From NCBI GenBank assembly GCA_001579985.1, contig LRSR01003541.1, positions 1 to 32,771 of the forward strand: 32,771 nucleotides of DNA. The letters run 5' to 3'. The DNA comes from Hypsibius dujardini (taxonomy: Eukaryota > Tardigrada > Eutardigrada > Parachela > Hypsibiidae). Positions within the stretch are counted from its first letter, which is position 1; each line of letters begins with the position of its first letter. Below are positions 30,646 through 32,771 of the stretch, in pieces. The notes beneath the pieces were generated by a model, which did no database searches, was not told the origin of the DNA, and saw only the letters and a program-made list of their open reading frames with translations. Position numbers and translations under genes: made by a program.

Positions 30646-32771
30646 GAGAATTCCAAAAATAAAATCCTACTCTGTAGTGGTGAATACCGATGAGGCAATG
30701 ATCAAATAGAGCGTTTCAGTTTCCCTTCCCCAATCAGAAAACTTTCACCATACATACGCTGCGAAACCTCAGGGTTGTTAAATAAAGGGTAAAATTTTGT
30801 AACCGACAAGGTAATGTTAAACAACAGTACTATGCCAGCGTGTGGAGGTGGTGGACGGAAATCGGAAAAGAAGGGAGAATTGACTTGACTTTGTGGCGTG
30901 TGTAGAGCTTTCGTTTGCACAGCTTTTGATAACAACACCACGGTGGCGCAGAGAGAGAGAGAGGGGGACGGACAGACGGCTACAAGCCAACCACAGACGC
31001 GGACCGTTTTCGGTCTCTCCCCGGTTGCGGCGGCGGTGATGAGGTGATCGCCGTCAAATTAAAACCTCGTGGCAAAATCAAAACTCACAGCCGTTGCACC
31101 GGCACCACACACTGCACAATCCGTTCCGCTGTGTTCTCCTTTTCTCCTTCTCCAATTTCTTGGCGTACAAGGAAGAAGAAGGCCCGGCGGGAATATGGAG
31201 CGGCTAGCGTGGGTGGAATTAATTCCATTTTGTGTGTATGTATGTGTGTGTATGTGTATGTGTGTGTGTTTGATATTGACATAGGTGTGGCCCATATATG
31301 CGACGCGCGAGAGGGGAGAGAGAGAACAGGAAGGGCACTGTCTCTCGCGTTGGTTTGCAGAGAGCGCAGACACTGGAGAGGATGTACCAAGAGAGAGCTT
31401 CAAGGAGGAAGTGACTGCGTTTTGAGACGTTTGCTCACAGTCTCAAAGAGGGCTCCTTCTTCAGCGTACACTGCACTGTACTGCGACGGAGGAATTTTCA
31501 AGGGGGGGGGGGGAAATCAGACCGGCTTGCGACGATGCAGTGGCGACAGACCGCTGGTCACTTTTCGAATTGCAATCAATCAATCAAGCATTACACAGCG
31601 CAATCGGTCAATCAACCACCGGTAGGCTGCTTAAGCTTTTGATGAGTAAAAAGAGACAACATAATGAATGGGCGGTTAATTGACTCAAGTCACCCAGGTC
31701 AAATTATGACTAACGAGAAAGCCTGCTTCATCGATTCACAGCAAAAGTGCCATTCTGATACCATAACGGTATATATGTGACTAATGATGATTCAAAGCCT
31801 AATAATTAATTGCAGAATTGTCATTTGTCATGATCGCTGAGTAGGAGCTCGGTAAGAGCTCCCCGGTACGCCATAAAAGCCATTTGCCTTTCCACACAAG
31901 CGTCGTAATTAACAACCGATCCGTCGGCCATCACTTCTCACATATTCAAAGGCAAAATAAACAAGGCAGTTACGGTGTGCAGTGATCAATCCAATGGCCA
32001 ACCGAATTAAATCTTTGGGCCATACAAGGCTAGGGAATAGTAGAGATGGCAAACTCTAAACTAGAAATTGAAACTAAACCAGAATGTGACTAATTACTTG
32101 GCCTTAGTTTTTTTAACTAAAAAATTAACTAAAATTCCAAAACTAAACAAAAAATCCTTATCAACTAATTTTTATTTAACTAAAAAACTGATTATTTTTG
32201 GATTTAGTTTAAATGCCACCTTTAACAGCAATGGTTGTAGCTAGACGTATATGTAAAGAATTCTGACCCGGAATTTTGATCGGTAAAAAAAGCAGTAGCG
32301 TTGTTCGGCAATGTTTGCAACAGCTGGCTGATGTTTTCTTTTTTTCTTCCGGGGTGGGGATGAGCGATGTTGACCGAGGGTCAGCGATGCGAGACCACCG
32401 AACAGAGTGTGTTCGTATTAACCACCGAACAGAGAGTGTGTTCGTATCAGTGGCCTCTTCTCTCTTCTCTCTAAAAGTAAATGGGCAACTCGGATTCGGA
32501 CCGTGAGTGTGCGTCTCTCTCTCTCTCTCCCCTCGATCGGCTGTGCGTTGAGTAGCGAGATTTATTCCGGACGGTGTCCGTGTGTTGAATTATGATTATT
32601 ACCGTAAATCTCTCCCCTCTCTTGAAAAGCCCACTAGTAACGTCGTGGAAACTAGGCCAAGAGGCCTCTACCATTTCTAATCAAATAAATAAATATATGT
32701 GCTTGTAGTGTGTGTGTGTGTGTATTATCTACAAAAAAAAACACATAAAACATTCGGCCATTATTCTAGGC

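Larger units (their letters stand above)
27837..32771. other. Upstream or leader-intron region of the RapGAP gene
   Basis: About 4.9 kb with no conserved protein block on either strand. Longer open frames here (for instance plus 29411-29953 and plus 31044-31625) are low-complexity, with TCAAGCAATCAA or GT repeats, and have no family resemblance. The region contains direct duplications near 28016-28063 and 28120-28206, an A/T-rich block at 28560-28800, a GGTGAT repeat, a G run at about 31504-31513, GT and GA runs, and an AACTAAA-rich AT block at 32040-32215. The first exon and promoter of the RapGAP gene could be here but were not located. Confidence 0.55.

Noticed and set aside
31044-31625. 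193-residue plus-strand open frame
   Set aside because: It crosses a GT microsatellite and a G run with no family resemblance; no splice or start support.

Overview
This window is nuclear DNA from an animal, most likely an invertebrate bilaterian. Every recognisable gene is broken into short exons with GT-AG borders, the families are animal ones (an EF-hand NADPH oxidase, steroid 5-alpha-reductases, a glycine N-acyltransferase-like protein, an LRAT-domain protein, a SIPA1-like RapGAP), introns are mostly 60-400 bp, and the non-coding DNA is full of TGTC-type microsatellites and short palindromic elements. I cannot name the species from sequence alone. All exon borders below were worked out by eye from conserved protein blocks, splice consensus and matching codon phase; no transcript was consulted.

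Layout: 1-2115, gene-free upstream DNA with a minisatellite and a palindromic element. 2116-6940 (+), a 17-exon NOX5-type NADPH oxidase of about 832 residues. 7978-10027 (+), steroid 5-alpha-reductase paralogue A (6 exons, about 378 residues, with a long N-terminal extension, a 50-residue insert and an altered catalytic acid). 11511-13262 (+), a glycine N-acyltransferase-like gene (6 exons, 321 residues). 13674-14662 (-), an LRAT/PLAAT-type Cys-His acyltransferase or thiol-hydrolase-like gene, convergent with the previous one. 15405-16970 (+), steroid 5-alpha-reductase paralogue B (5 exons, 277 residues), divergent from the LRAT gene. 18417-27639 (-), a 23-exon SIPA1L-type Rap GTPase-activating protein (about 1447 residues). 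27640-32771 is its 5' leader and upstream DNA, where I find no other gene.

Functional context: the three oxidoreductases use NADPH, and the middle block (5-alpha-reductase A, GLYAT-like, LRAT-like, 5-alpha-reductase B) consists of small lipid/acyl-metabolism enzymes, with two related reductases bracketing two acyl-transfer genes. This is suggestive of local duplication but is not evidence for a coordinated pathway. The flanking NOX5 and SIPA1L genes are signalling genes.

The most notable non-genic signal is a set of at least nine palindromic, MITE-like elements in at least six sequence families, three of which have two copies each in this one window. The first AATAAA downstream of each of three plus-strand genes lies inside such an element, and one element may supply the C-terminus of the LRAT-like protein. 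I saw no CRISPR array, tRNA, rRNA or prokaryotic-type system.
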